Source: Acidobacteriota bacterium
Lineage (GTDB): Bacteria; Acidobacteriota; Vicinamibacteria; Vicinamibacterales; UBA2999
Reading direction: 5' to 3'
Length of the DNA stretch: 42,156 nt
Assembly: GCA_020851325.1 (NCBI GenBank)
Contig: JADZCY010000254.1
Coordinates: forward strand, 1-42,156
In this document: positions 24,508 through 33,053 of the stretch, piece by piece
How positions within the stretch are numbered: the first letter of the stretch is position 1
Layout: every line of letters starts with the position of its first letter
The notes under the pieces: model-generated
Told to the model about the DNA's origin: nothing
Database searches by the model: none
Seen by the model: only the letters and a program-made list of their open reading frames with translations
Translations under genes and position numbers: made by a program

Positions 24508-25892
24508 CCATCGATCCAGATCTTGCCGGGATTGAGAATCCCCGACGGATCGAATGCCGCTTTCACGCGCTGCATGAGCGCGATCACGTCCGGCGAGAGT
24601 TCGAGCGACAAGTACTGCGCCTTCGAGAAGCCGATGCCGTGCTCGCCGCTGATCGAACCCTCGAGCGCGACGACACCGCGGAAGAGTTCATCGGCGGCTG
24701 CCGCGGCGCGCGTCATCTGCGCGGCATCGGCAGGGTCGACCATGAAGTTCACATGGATGTTGCCGTCGCCGGCATGGCCGAAGCTGGGAATCCACAGGTC
24801 GTGATCGCGTTCGAGGCGCGCCAGCAGCGCGAACAACGCCGGCACGTGGCCGCGCGGTACCGACACGTCGTGGTTGATCTTCCGCGGCGCGGCGGCGCGC
24901 AGCGCATACGACAATGACCGCCGTGCTTCCCACAGACGGTCGCGCTCAGCCGAATCGCTGGCCGCATCAACGGCGATGGCACCGGCAGCACGACACGCGA
25001 CGGTGACGAGCGCCGCTTCGTCCGCAACTGCGCCGGGCACGCCGTCCACTTCGATCACCAGCATCGCGCCGGCGGACTTCGGCGCCACGGTGCGGCCGAG
25101 ATAACGTTCGACCGCGCGCAGCGACCCGCCGTCGATCAGTTCGATCGTGGACGGCAGCACACGCGCGGCCAGCAGCGCAGTGACTCCGCCGACTGCGCCG
25201 GCCACATCCGCGAACGTCGCCGTGATCGTCGACACCGCCGCCGGCTTCGGCAGCAGCCGCAGCGTGATCTCCGTGAGGATCGCCAGCGTGCCCTCCGACC
25301 CAATCAGCAACTGCGTCAGGTCGTAGCCGACGACGTTCTTCACGGCCTTGGAGCCGGTGCGGATGATCTCGCCCGTCGGCAGCACGGCCTGCAGCGCCAG
25401 CACATAGCGGCGCGTCGTGCCGTACTTCACCGCGCGCGGTCCGCCGGCGCACTCGGCGACGTTGCCGCCGATGGCGGAGATGGCGAGGCTGGCCGGATCC
25501 GGCGGATAGAACAGCCCGCGCGCTTCCACCGCCGTCTGCAGATCGCCAGTCAACACATTGGGCTCGACGATGGCGAGCTGGTTGACCTCGTCGATCTCGA
25601 GGATGCGTGTGAAGCGCTCCATCGACAGCACCACGCCGCCGCGCACAGGCACGGCGCCGCCGGTATAGCCGGTGCCGGCACCGCGGACGACGAGTGGAAT
25701 GTGGAACTGCCGGCAGACGCGCGTGATGGCCGCAATCTGGTCGACGGTGGACGGGACGACGACGAGGTCGGCCGGGTGGCCGCGTAACAGCGCGTCCGTC
25801 CCGTAACGCTGTCGCGTGTCCTCGTCGTCCCGGACCCCGGCGGCGCCGACGGCAGCCAGAAATGCCGCGCGCGCCTCGGGAGAAATCGCCAC
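24504..25892 (-). CDS. FAD-linked oxidase, glycolate/D-lactate dehydrogenase type (GlcD-like)
   Basis: A 462-residue flavoprotein. An N-terminal FAD_binding_4 (PCMH) domain (about residues 38-215) contains VVRGAGTGYTGGAVPVRGGVVLS and IGGNVAECAGGPRAVKYG. A FAD-oxidase C-terminal domain (about 220-460) contains FGHAGDGNIHVNFM and ALEGSISGEHGIGFSK; the histidines in these blocks are the usual metal/substrate ligands. It oxidises a 2-hydroxy acid such as glycolate or D-lactate. The usual partner subunits GlcE/GlcF are not adjacent. It begins 2 bases after the aminotransferase stop, the last gene of the recG operon. Exact substrate uncertain. Confidence 0.9.
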   Translation of the reverse strand: MAISPEARAAFLAAVGAAGVRDDEDTRQRYGTDALLRGHPADLVVVPSTVDQIAAITRVCRQFHIPLVVRGAGTGYTGGAVPVRGGVVLSMERFTRILEIDEVNQLAIVEPNVLTGDLQTAVEARGLFYPPDPASLAISAIGGNVAECAGGPRAVKYGTTRRYVLALQAVLPTGEIIRTGSKAVKNVVGYDLTQLLIGSEGTLAILTEITLRLLPKPAAVSTITATFADVAGAVGGVTALLAARVLPSTIELIDGGSLRAVERYLGRTVAPKSAGAMLVIEVDGVPGAVADEAALVTVACRAAGAIAVDAASDSAERDRLWEARRSLSYALRAAAPRKINHDVSVPRGHVPALFALLARLERDHDLWIPSFGHAGDGNIHVNFMVDPADAAQMTRAAAAADELFRGVVALEGSISGEHGIGFSKAQYLSLELSPDVIALMQRVKAAFDPSGILNPGKIWIDG

Positions 25893-25894
25893 CG

Positions 25895-27106
25895 CTACCC
25901 TCGCGCGGCGGCGCTGGACGTGACCGCCGAACGCCGGGCGATGAAGTCGTGCAGGCGATTCATGCCTTCTTCGAGCCGATCGATCGACGTTGCATACGAC
26001 AGCCGGAAGAAGCCGGGCGCGTCAAAGCCTTCACCGGCCGTAACGGCGACGTGCGCCTCGGCCAGCAACGCCTCGGCAAACGCGTTGGTGTTGGCAAAGC
26101 CGGTGGCTTCAAGGACGTCGGCGACGTAGGGGAACAGATAGAACGCGCCGCGCGGCTTCACGCAGGTGATGCGCGGATCCTTCGTCAGCCATGCCGTCAC
26201 CGCGTCACGGCGGCGGCGATACTCGTTCAGCATCCGCGTCACCTCGTCTTGCGGACCGGTGAGCGCCGCGAGCGCCGCCTTCTGCGTGATCGAGTTGATG
26301 TTCGACGTCGAATGCCCCTGCAGCGAGTTGCACTGGGCGATGAGCGCCGCCGAACCGATGGTCCAGCCGCAGCGCCATCCCGTCATCGCATACGCCTTGG
26401 ACGCGGCGCTGCAGATCACGGCGCGGTCGCGCAGTTTGTCGGTCAGCACCTTCGGCAGGTTGTGCGGCACCGGGTCGTAGATCAGCCTCTCGTAGGTGAG
26501 GTCGGCGATTACCCAGAGCCCGCGCCGCGCCGCTTCGTCGGCGATGGCGCCGAGCGCCTCTTCGGAAATCAGCGCGCCGGCGGGATTGCTCGGCGAGTTG
26601 ATGATGATCGCCTTCGTGCGCGGCGTGATGGCGGCAATGATGCGATCGGCGTGGATCGAGAACGCGTCTTCCGGCGACGTCTGGACCACCACCGGCGTCG
26701 CGCCCGCGAGCTTGATCTGCTCGGGAATCGTCGGCCAGTACGGCGCGTGCGTGATCACTTCGTCGCCGTGATCGAACAGCACCATCGCCGTGTTGTAGAG
26801 CGCCTGCTTGCCGCCGGCGGAGATGATCACCTCCTCCGGCTTGTAGGCGACGCCGTAGTCGGTCTGATACCGCTGACACACGGCCTGCCGCAGTTCGGCG
26901 ATGCCGGCCGACGGCGTGTACTTGGTGAAGTTGGCGTCGAGCGCGGCATGCGCCGCCGCCTTCACGTGTTCGGGCGTCGGGAAATCCGGCTCGCCGGCGC
27001 CAAGGTCCACCACATCCACGCCCTGACGGCGCAGGCGGTCGGCTTCGGCCGTCACCTTCAGCGTCGGTGACGGGGCAATCTGTTGCATACGGGCGGCAAA
27101 GCTCAT
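25895..27106 (-). CDS. PLP-dependent aminotransferase (aspartate aminotransferase family, class I/II)
   Basis: A 403-residue fold-type I aminotransferase that moves an amino group between an amino acid and a keto acid. The lysine that binds PLP is K237 in SAASKAYAMTGWRCGW. NSPSNPAGALIS and the N-terminal LGAGEPDFPTP are signature blocks of the aspartate aminotransferase I-gamma/bacterial AspC-like group. The ATG at 27106 overlaps the coaD stop by ATGA; longer in-frame readings are not supported. Its likely main role is aspartate/2-oxoglutarate transamination, but aromatic or prephenate substrates are possible in this subgroup. Confidence 0.92.
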   Translation of the reverse strand: MSFAARMQQIAPSPTLKVTAEADRLRRQGVDVVDLGAGEPDFPTPEHVKAAAHAALDANFTKYTPSAGIAELRQAVCQRYQTDYGVAYKPEEVIISAGGKQALYNTAMVLFDHGDEVITHAPYWPTIPEQIKLAGATPVVVQTSPEDAFSIHADRIIAAITPRTKAIIINSPSNPAGALISEEALGAIADEAARRGLWVIADLTYERLIYDPVPHNLPKVLTDKLRDRAVICSAASKAYAMTGWRCGWTIGSAALIAQCNSLQGHSTSNINSITQKAALAALTGPQDEVTRMLNEYRRRRDAVTAWLTKDPRITCVKPRGAFYLFPYVADVLEATGFANTNAFAEALLAEAHVAVTAGEGFDAPGFFRLSYATSIDRLEEGMNRLHDFIARRSAVTSSAAARG

Positions 27107-27627
27107 GTCGGTCTCGCGTCGGGATGAATGAGGGCCTGCTGGCGGCGGGCGCGCAGCCGCGCCTCCACCACTGGCGGTACCAGGCCTTCGATGGATCCGC
27201 CGAGCGCGAACACTTCCTTGATCAGCCGTGAGCTGATGTAGGTGTAGCGTTCGGCCGGCATCATGAACGTGGTGTCGACGCCGGGCGCCAGGTGCCGGTT
27301 CATCAACGCCATCTGATACTCGTACTCGAAATCCGCCACGGCGCGCAGGCCCTTGACGATGACCGTCGCGCCGCGCGCCATGGCGTAGTCCACCAGCAAT
27401 CCCTCGAACGTGTCGGCTTCGACGTTCGGGTGGCCGGTGAAGGTTTCCCGGATGATCGCCAGCCGCTCGTCGAGGCTGAACATCGGCGCCTTCTCGCGGT
27501 TCACCAGCACGGCGACGACGACCCGGTCGTACAACCGCGCCGCCCGCTCGATGATGTCCACGTGTCCCATCGTCAGCGGGTCGAACGAGCCGGGACAGAT
27601 GGCGAGGATGCCGGAAGCGCTGGTCAT
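27103..27627 (-). CDS. coaD: Phosphopantetheine adenylyltransferase
   Basis: A 174-residue enzyme catalysing the fourth step of coenzyme A synthesis, joining ATP and 4'-phosphopantetheine to make dephospho-CoA. The nucleotidyltransferase signature CPGSFDPLTMGHVDII carries the conserved T/H-x-G-H. RYTYISSRLIKEVFALGG near residue 130 is the second ATP-contact block. The start ATG overlaps the rsmD stop by 4 bases and the stop overlaps the aminotransferase start by 4 bases. The rsmD-coaD order is very common in bacteria, which supports both calls. The C-terminal Arg-rich tail is slightly longer than usual. Confidence 0.96.
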   Translation of the reverse strand: MTSASGILAICPGSFDPLTMGHVDIIERAARLYDRVVVAVLVNREKAPMFSLDERLAIIRETFTGHPNVEADTFEGLLVDYAMARGATVIVKGLRAVADFEYEYQMALMNRHLAPGVDTTFMMPAERYTYISSRLIKEVFALGGSIEGLVPPVVEARLRARRQQALIHPDARPT

Positions 27628-28157
27628 GCGTAGAAGGCCAATGTGCTGTCGCCGGCGCGAACAACCCGCGCGGGCGCGGTGCCGTTCAGCAACGGGGAGG
27701 GACGCCGCGAGGCGTGCTCCACGACGAGAAGGCCACCCGGGGCGCGGTGCGTGGCGGCGAGGCTTACCATCTCGGACAGGTTGACGAGGTCGTACGGTGG
27801 ATCGAGAAACACGATGTCGAACGGACCGCCAGGCATCGGCCTGTCGAGGGCGCGGCCGGCGTCGTCGCGAACGATCATACACCTGGCCTCTTCCCCGACG
27901 AGCGCGACGTTCTCGGCAATCAGCGCCGCGGCCCGCCGGTGATTCTCGATGCAGACCGCTGCGGATGCCCCGCGGCTCAGCGCCTCGATCGCCACGGCGC
28001 CGGTGCCGGCGTAGACGTCCAGCACGCGGGCGTTGTCGATGCGCGGAGCGAGGATGTTGAAGAGCGTTTCACGCAGGCGATCGGAGGTCGGGCGCAGCCC
28101 GTCCCACGCGGGCGACTTGAGCGTGCGCCCCTTGTGGATGCCGGCGATGATGCGCAT
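27624..28157 (-). CDS. rsmD: 16S rRNA (guanine(966)-N2)-methyltransferase RsmD
   Basis: A 177-residue Rossmann-fold methyltransferase that makes m2G966 in the small ribosomal subunit, using SAM. MRIIAGIHKGRTL and RPTSDRLRETLFNIL are the family N-terminus. VLDVYAGTGAVAIEALSRGA is the SAM-binding loop, and FLDPPYD is the catalytic N/DPPY motif for exocyclic amine methylation. It begins 12 bases after the recG stop and overlaps coaD by ATGA. Length and motifs are normal. Confidence 0.95.
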   Translation of the reverse strand: MRIIAGIHKGRTLKSPAWDGLRPTSDRLRETLFNILAPRIDNARVLDVYAGTGAVAIEALSRGASAAVCIENHRRAAALIAENVALVGEEARCMIVRDDAGRALDRPMPGGPFDIVFLDPPYDLVNLSEMVSLAATHRAPGGLLVVEHASRRPSPLLNGTAPARVVRAGDSTLAFYA

Positions 28158-28169
28158 GCGAAACGGCCG

Positions 28170-30314
28170 TCAGCCGACGGTGATCAGGCCGAACTGGCGT
28201 TGCCAGACGGCGCGCACGTAGTGTTCGAGCGCCGGCCCGAGGCGTCCCTGCTCCACCCGCGCCCGCGCTTCGTTGAACGCGAACTCCAGCAGATCCGCAT
28301 CGCGTGTGAGATCGCCGGTGCGTAGCTGTGGCAACCCGGATTGCCGCGTGCCGAAGAAGTCGCCGGGACCGCGAATCTGCAGGTCCTTCTCCGCAATCAC
28401 GAACCCGTCGCTGCTGGACGCCATCGCCTTCAATCGTTCATGCGCATCGTCCGACCACGGCGCCTGATAGACGAGCACACAGGTCGAGTCGTGCGAGCCG
28501 CGGCCGATGCGGCCGCGCAACTGATGCAACTGCGACAGACCGAAGCGCTCGGCGTGCTCCACCACCATCACCGTCGCATTGGGCACGTCGACGCCGACTT
28601 CGACGACGGAGGTGGCGACGAGCACGTGCAGGTCTCCGGCGGCAAACGCACGCATCACCGTGTCCTTCTCGTCGCCCTTCATGCGGCCGTGCAGCAACGC
28701 AACGCGGAATTCGGGAAACACGTGCGTCAGTTCCTCGGACATCGCCGTCGCCGCGCGCAGGTCCACCTTCTCGGATTCCTCGACGAGCGGATAGATGACG
28801 TAAGCCTGACGCCCCTGCGCCACTTCCTGCCGGATCAGCGCGTATACCTCATCGCGGCGCGAGTCCGGTTTCACCACGGTGCGGATCGGCTTCCGGCCCG
28901 GCGGCAGCCCGCGGATGATCGAGACGTCCATGTCGCCGCATTCGGTGAGCGCCAGCGTGCGCGGAATGGGCGTGGCTGTCATTACCAGCACGTCCGGGTT
29001 GCCACCTTTGGCCGCCAAAGTGCCGCGCTGCACCACGCCGAAGCGATGCTGCTCGTCGATGATCACCAGCGAGAGCGCTTTGAAGACGACGTGCTCCTGC
29101 ACGAGCGCGTGCGTGCCGATGAGCAGATTGATCTCGCCGCGGGCGATCGCCGGCAGCAGTTCCTTGCGCGTCCCCGCCGTCACGCGCCCCGTCAGCAGGC
29201 GCACACGATAGCGCGTGCCGTCCAGCCACTTCATCACCGTGCGGTAATGCTGCTCGGCGAGGATCTCGGTGGGCGCCATGAACGCCACCTGGAAGCCGTT
29301 CTCCATGGCGACGATGGCGGCCAGCACGGCGACGATCGTCTTGCCGGCGCCGACATCGCCCTGCAGCAGGCGCTGCATCGGCCAGGCGCGCTGCATGTCG
29401 GCGACGATTTCGGCGAGCGCATCGCGCTGACCGGGCGTCAGCTTGAACGGCAGCACTGCCCGCGCCGCGGCGCGGATGTCGTCGTTCACCTGCGGCACGA
29501 GCGCCTTGCGCACCTGCGCGTTCTCGTGGCGCCGCAGGGCGAGGCCGGTTTGAAAGACGAAGAAGTCCTCGAACACCAGACGCCGCTGCGCCGGCGTGTC
29601 GAACGCGTTCAGCGCGTCCACCGGCGTGTCGTTCGGCGGAAAGTGCGTGGCCTGCAGAGCGGCGCGACGCGACGGCCACTTCTGTGCGGCGAGGATTTCG
29701 TTCGGCACCGGATCGTACATGTCGTCCGGCAACTGCGACAGCGCCTGCCACACGAAGCGGCGCTGCATGTTCGGCGTGACGCTGCCGGTGCGCTCGAACA
29801 CCGGCACGATGCGGCCGGTGTGCAGCGGTTCGGCCGCGCCAGCATCGGCGTTCGCCGGTTCGGCGTGCGTGGCCCCTTCGACGATCTCGAACTCGGGGTC
29901 GGTGATCTGCAGACCACGTGAGCCCCAGAGTTCGACCTTGCCGAACAGCACGACGCGCTGATGCGGGCGGATGACGTCCTTGAGGAACGCCTGATTGGGC
30001 CACACCACCTGAATCTGTCCGCTGGCGTCCTGCACCAGCGCGGTGAACAGACGGAAGTTGGCGCGTCGCGTCTGCTGAAGGTGGCAGCTGAGGACTTCCC
30101 CCGCCACGGCCGCCATCTGCCCCGGGCGCAGCGCGATGATCGGCTGCATGCGGCTGCGGTCTTCGTAGCGCAGCGGAAACCGGAACAGCAGATCCTCGAC
30201 GACGACGAGACCGGCGCGCTTGAAGTCGGCGGCCTTGCGCGGGCCGACGCCCTTCAGGAACTGCAGCGGCGTCTGCAGCACATCGTCCACGGCGGGTTCG
30301 CTGGCGCGACTCAT
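28170..30314 (-). CDS. recG: ATP-dependent DNA helicase RecG
   Basis: A 714-residue helicase that remodels stalled replication forks and branch-migrates Holliday junctions. An N-terminal wedge/OB domain (about residues 1-210) binds the fork. The helicase core has Walker A GDVGAGKT, the DEQH box IIDEQHRFG, motif III MTATPIPRTLAL, and the late QLRGRIGRG block; the TRG motif region follows. It is the first gene of a five-gene operon with rsmD, coaD, the aminotransferase and the oxidase. TACGCT on the minus strand lies 9 bases before the ATG. The N-terminal helical extension of some RecG proteins is absent. Confidence 0.96.
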   Translation of the reverse strand: MSRASEPAVDDVLQTPLQFLKGVGPRKAADFKRAGLVVVEDLLFRFPLRYEDRSRMQPIIALRPGQMAAVAGEVLSCHLQQTRRANFRLFTALVQDASGQIQVVWPNQAFLKDVIRPHQRVVLFGKVELWGSRGLQITDPEFEIVEGATHAEPANADAGAAEPLHTGRIVPVFERTGSVTPNMQRRFVWQALSQLPDDMYDPVPNEILAAQKWPSRRAALQATHFPPNDTPVDALNAFDTPAQRRLVFEDFFVFQTGLALRRHENAQVRKALVPQVNDDIRAAARAVLPFKLTPGQRDALAEIVADMQRAWPMQRLLQGDVGAGKTIVAVLAAIVAMENGFQVAFMAPTEILAEQHYRTVMKWLDGTRYRVRLLTGRVTAGTRKELLPAIARGEINLLIGTHALVQEHVVFKALSLVIIDEQHRFGVVQRGTLAAKGGNPDVLVMTATPIPRTLALTECGDMDVSIIRGLPPGRKPIRTVVKPDSRRDEVYALIRQEVAQGRQAYVIYPLVEESEKVDLRAATAMSEELTHVFPEFRVALLHGRMKGDEKDTVMRAFAAGDLHVLVATSVVEVGVDVPNATVMVVEHAERFGLSQLHQLRGRIGRGSHDSTCVLVYQAPWSDDAHERLKAMASSSDGFVIAEKDLQIRGPGDFFGTRQSGLPQLRTGDLTRDADLLEFAFNEARARVEQGRLGPALEHYVRAVWQRQFGLITVG

Positions 30315-30323
30315 CGAGTCGCT

Positions 30324-30329
30324 AGCGTA
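30324..30329 (-). promoter_or_regulatory. Possible -10 hexamer of the recG operon (TACGCT)
   Basis: TACGCT on the minus strand ends 9 bases before the recG ATG. It sits in the 39-base gap after the upstream exported-protein gene, on the same strand. The match is weaker than others in the window, and recG could also be read through from upstream. Confidence 0.3.
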
Positions 30330-30353
30330 ACCCGACCGCGGCGGCGATGGCGT

Positions 30354-30941
30354 CTACTGAACGACGGTGGCGTGACCGGCGACGACGTCGATGCGCTGAA
30401 TGCTCGACGGCAGATCGAAGGGACGATCGAGACGGAAGCCTTCAGGGAGTTCCGGCGACGTCGTGTAGTAGGTCACCAGTTCCTGAATCAACGTGGTAGG
30501 GACCGGAATGCCGCTGACGTCGGCGCGCTCGAGGACGAATTCGCCCTTGCCGTTGACGGCGCGCAGCGTGCCGACGGCGGTGACCGGCAGCCGGCCGCTC
30601 AGATACGCCGCCGGGTCGAACCAGCCGCCGCTGCTCTTCTTGCGGATGCCATCCAGATCGACGATGGCGCGTCCGCTGAGACGTCCGGGGCCGGCCATGG
30701 TGACGCTCGGATCGGCAACGCCCGACGGCAGCATCGAGGCGTAGCGGAGTCGGAGATAGGCGTTCAGTTCGTCGTTGGGCACTTCGGTGCGCGCACCACT
30801 CGGGGCGCTGTTGCCGCGCGCCTGGATGCGCGCCAGCTTCAGCGCGAAGGCATCGGCCTGTTGCGGGGTGGGGGCCGCGGCCGCACCGGCAAGCGCGACC
30901 GTGAGGAGGAGAACACCGGCACCGATCGTCAGTGGCCGCAT
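30354..30941 (-). CDS. Exported protein of unknown function
   Basis: A 195-residue protein with a clear signal peptide (about residues 1-25, ending in GAAAA) and no other membrane segment. The mature part has alternating short beta-like stretches, for example GRLSGRAIVDLDGIRKK and GTLRAVNGKGEFVLERADVSG. This resembles LmeA/DUF2993-like lipid-binding periplasmic proteins, but the match is by general pattern only. I chose ATG 30941 because the signal peptide starts there and TACACT lies 7 bases upstream; a 15-residue longer reading exists. It is divergent from lexA and upstream of recG. Confidence 0.7.
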   Translation of the reverse strand: MRPLTIGAGVLLLTVALAGAAAAPTPQQADAFALKLARIQARGNSAPSGARTEVPNDELNAYLRLRYASMLPSGVADPSVTMAGPGRLSGRAIVDLDGIRKKSSGGWFDPAAYLSGRLPVTAVGTLRAVNGKGEFVLERADVSGIPVPTTLIQELVTYYTTSPELPEGFRLDRPFDLPSSIQRIDVVAGHATVVQ

Positions 30942-30948
30942 GCAGATC

Positions 30949-30954
30949 AGTGTA
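30949..30954 (-). promoter_or_regulatory. -10 hexamer of the exported-protein gene (TACACT)
   Basis: TACACT on the minus strand ends 7 bases before the ATG at 30941, placing the start site at or next to the start codon. It is the same hexamer as at hspR and pepA. Confidence 0.5.
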
Positions 30955-30993
30955 ACGCAGCGAATCCCCTCGGTTGATGCCCCCACCGCGCCA

Positions 30994-31022
30994 TTGACTT
31001 TCGCCTTTCCTTTGTTTATTCT
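30994..31022 (+). promoter_or_regulatory. lexA promoter (TTGACT-17-TATTCT)
   Basis: TTGACT at 30994-30999, a 17-base pyrimidine-rich spacer and TATTCT at 31017-31022 form a good sigma-70 promoter. It is followed by a leader of about 43 bases with a strong AGGAGG (31061-31066) 5 bases before the GTG. This is one of the few plainly leadered genes here. I found no GAAC-N4-GTTC or CTG-N10-CAG type SOS box across the promoter. Confidence 0.6.
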
Positions 31023-31071
31023 CGCCTGCGACCGGATTTTCTTCTTCTCTTCGCCCGGTCAGGAGGCCGCC

Positions 31072-31680
31072 GTGCAGCCGCTCACCAAGCGTCAACGCGA
31101 AATTCTGGACTACCTCAACGAGTTCATCCAGCAGCACGGCTACGCGCCGAGCCTCGAGGAAATCGGCGCCCGCTTCAGCTTGTCGTCGCTGGCGACGGTG
31201 CACAAGCACCTCACCAACCTGCAGGAAAAGGGCTTCATTCGCCGCTCGTGGAACCGCAGCCGCTCGGTGGAACTGCTCGCCAGCCGCGGCGCCGGCCGCG
31301 CCGTCGAATTGCCGATGCTCGGCTACGTCGCCGCCGGCATGCCGATCGAGGCCGTCACCTCTGGCGACAGCATTGCCGTGCCGGAATCGCTGGTGGCCGG
31401 CCGCCGCGACACCTACGTGCTGCGCGTCAAGGGCGAGTCGATGATCGACGAACAGATTCGCGATGGCGACTGGGTGGTCGTCGAGGATCGCAAGTCGGCC
31501 GACAACGGCGAGATGGTGATTGCGCTCGTCGGCGGACAGGACGTCACGCTCAAGAAGTTCTATCGCGAGGCGGGCCGCATCCGCCTGCAGCCGGCCAACC
31601 AGACGATGCAGCCGATCTATGTCGATCCCGACGGCGTGCAGATCCAGGGCGTGGTGGTCGGTGTGATGCGGAAGTATTGA
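31072..31680 (+). CDS. lexA: SOS-response repressor LexA
   Basis: A 202-residue repressor that self-cleaves when RecA filaments form. The N-terminal winged helix (residues 1-65, LTKRQREILDYLNEFIQQHGYAPSL and SSLATVHKHLTNLQEKGFI) binds operators. The cleavage site is A88-G89 in VAAGMP, and the catalytic pair is S123 in GESMID and K161 in DVTLKKF. All are intact. The GTG at 31072 is fixed by AGGAGG 5 bases upstream. The recognition helix region differs from both the E. coli and B. subtilis versions, so its operator is probably lineage-specific. It leads a plus-strand gene run that includes nth. Confidence 0.95.
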   Translation: MQPLTKRQREILDYLNEFIQQHGYAPSLEEIGARFSLSSLATVHKHLTNLQEKGFIRRSWNRSRSVELLASRGAGRAVELPMLGYVAAGMPIEAVTSGDSIAVPESLVAGRRDTYVLRVKGESMIDEQIRDGDWVVVEDRKSADNGEMVIALVGGQDVTLKKFYREAGRIRLQPANQTMQPIYVDPDGVQIQGVVVGVMRKY

Positions 31681-31712
31681 AGGCGAAGCGGTAGGATGGG
31701 GCGGAGCCATCC

Positions 31713-32027
31713 ATGTCCGACCGCAAACAGATCAACTTCACCATCCTTCCCGACGACGACACGGCGCCGCCGCGGACCTACGCCAACTTCTGCGCCGTGA
31801 ACCACACGCCCTTCGACATCACGCTCTCCTTCTGCGAAGTGCATCCGCTGTCGGAGAAGGAGATCCGCGACGCCGAGTCGGACCATGTGATCAAGGCGCC
31901 GGTGCGCGCGCGTGTGGTGTTGCCCGTGCAGTTCGTACCGACGCTGATTGCCGCGCTGCAGGAAAACCTGCGCGCCTTCGAGGGGCCGGCGGCGCCGCCG
32001 GTGCCCGGCAAAGGCCCGATCCACTGA
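31713..32027 (+). CDS. DUF3467-like small protein
   Basis: A 104-residue protein whose pattern fits DUF3467: an early TYANFCAVNHTPFDITLSFCEV block, a central charged segment, and ARVVLPVQFVPTLIAALQENLRAFE near the end. The family has no established biochemical role. There is no signal peptide or membrane segment. GGGGCGGAG lies a little upstream of the ATG. It lies 32 bases after lexA and 10 bases before nth, so it is likely in the same transcript. Confidence 0.8.
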   Translation: MSDRKQINFTILPDDDTAPPRTYANFCAVNHTPFDITLSFCEVHPLSEKEIRDAESDHVIKAPVRARVVLPVQFVPTLIAALQENLRAFEGPAAPPVPGKGPIH

Positions 32028-32037
32028 CCGCCGCCAC

Positions 32038-32664
32038 ATGAAGACGCCCGCCCAGGCGCGCGCCATTCTCGCCGCGCTCGAAAAGCATCATCCGAACGCC
32101 GACACGGAGCTGGTGTATCGCACGCCGTTCGAACTGCTCGTCGCGACGATGCTGTCGGCGCAGTCCACCGACATGCGGGTGAACGCGGTGACGCCGGCGC
32201 TGTTCGAACGCTACCCGGATGCCGCGTCGCTTGTGAAGGCCGACACCGCGGCACTCGAGACGCTGATTCACTCCACCGGGTTCTTCCGGCAGAAGGCGCG
32301 CTCGCTCGTCGGCATGGCCGAGATCCTGATGCGTGAACATGGCGGCGAGGTCCCGGCCGACATGGACGCACTTGTGAAGCTGCCGGGCGTTGGCCGCAAG
32401 ACGGCGAACGTCGTGCTCGGTCACGCGCTGGGCATTCCGGGGCTTCCCGTCGATCGCCACGTGCTGCGCGTGGCCAATCGCCTTGGCCTGGCGCACGGCG
32501 ACGATGCGGTGCAGGTGGAAACGCAGTTGTGCGCGCTCTTCCCGAAGAAGAAGTGGACGCAGGCCTCCGACACGCTCATCCTGCACGGCCGCCGCATCTG
32601 CCGGCCGACGCCGCTCTGCAAGATGTGCAACGCGCGGAAGCTCTGCGACTACGCGCAGCGATGA
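32038..32664 (+). CDS. nth: Endonuclease III
   Basis: A 208-residue DNA glycosylase/AP lyase that removes oxidised pyrimidines in base-excision repair. The helix-hairpin-helix LPGVGRKTANVVLG supplies the catalytic lysine K121, and VDRHVLRVANRLGL supplies D139. The C-terminal [4Fe-4S] ligands are C188, C194, C197 and C203. The first spacing is five residues instead of the six in E. coli Nth (C-x6-C-x2-C-x5-C); the reading frame is continuous there. It overlaps the zincin gene by ATGA. Otherwise length and motifs are normal. Confidence 0.95.
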   Translation: MKTPAQARAILAALEKHHPNADTELVYRTPFELLVATMLSAQSTDMRVNAVTPALFERYPDAASLVKADTAALETLIHSTGFFRQKARSLVGMAEILMREHGGEVPADMDALVKLPGVGRKTANVVLGHALGIPGLPVDRHVLRVANRLGLAHGDDAVQVETQLCALFPKKKWTQASDTLILHGRRICRPTPLCKMCNARKLCDYAQR

Positions 32665-33053
32665 CGCGCGACCACTTCCGCACGCTGGTCGCCGAAGCCA
32701 TCGACGGCATCCCTGCCCGCTTCGCCGAAGCGATGACCAACATCGCCGTCGTCGTCGAGGACCATCCGTCGGCGCAACTGCTGGCCGACATGGAGATCGA
32801 GCCCGGCGATTCGCTGTTCGGTCTGTATGAAGGGACGCCGCTGCCCGAGCGCACGTGGGGGCACGGCAATCACCTGCCGGATCGCATCACGCTGTTCCAG
32901 CGCGTGATCGAGGAAGAATGCGACGGCGACGAAGACGCCATCGTGATGGAGATCGGCGACACGCTGATCCACGAGCTGGGGCACTACTTCGGGCTCAGCG
33001 AAGACGAGATCATGGAGATCGAGGAGCGCTACTGGCGTGGTGAAGGCACGTAA
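32661..33053 (+). CDS. Zincin-like metallopeptidase family protein (PF06262 type)
   Basis: A 130-residue small protein with the zinc motif H104-E105-x-x-H108 in LIHELGHYFGLSEDEI, the hallmark of the minimal zincins of this family. The conserved middle block GLYEGTPLPERT followed by LPDRITLFQRVIEEE is also present. Peptidase activity has generally not been proven for these proteins. No export signal is present. It starts in the ATGA overlap with nth and its end overlaps the rsmA start by 17 bases, which indicates tight coupling. Confidence 0.88.
   Translation: MTRDHFRTLVAEAIDGIPARFAEAMTNIAVVVEDHPSAQLLADMEIEPGDSLFGLYEGTPLPERTWGHGNHLPDRITLFQRVIEEECDGDEDAIVMEIGDTLIHELGHYFGLSEDEIMEIEERYWRGEGT

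Noticed and set aside
27107-27664. Extended N-terminus of the aminotransferase overlapping coaD
   Set aside because: The extension is coaD read in another frame. The ATGA overlap at 27103-27106 and the family N-terminus support the start at 27106.
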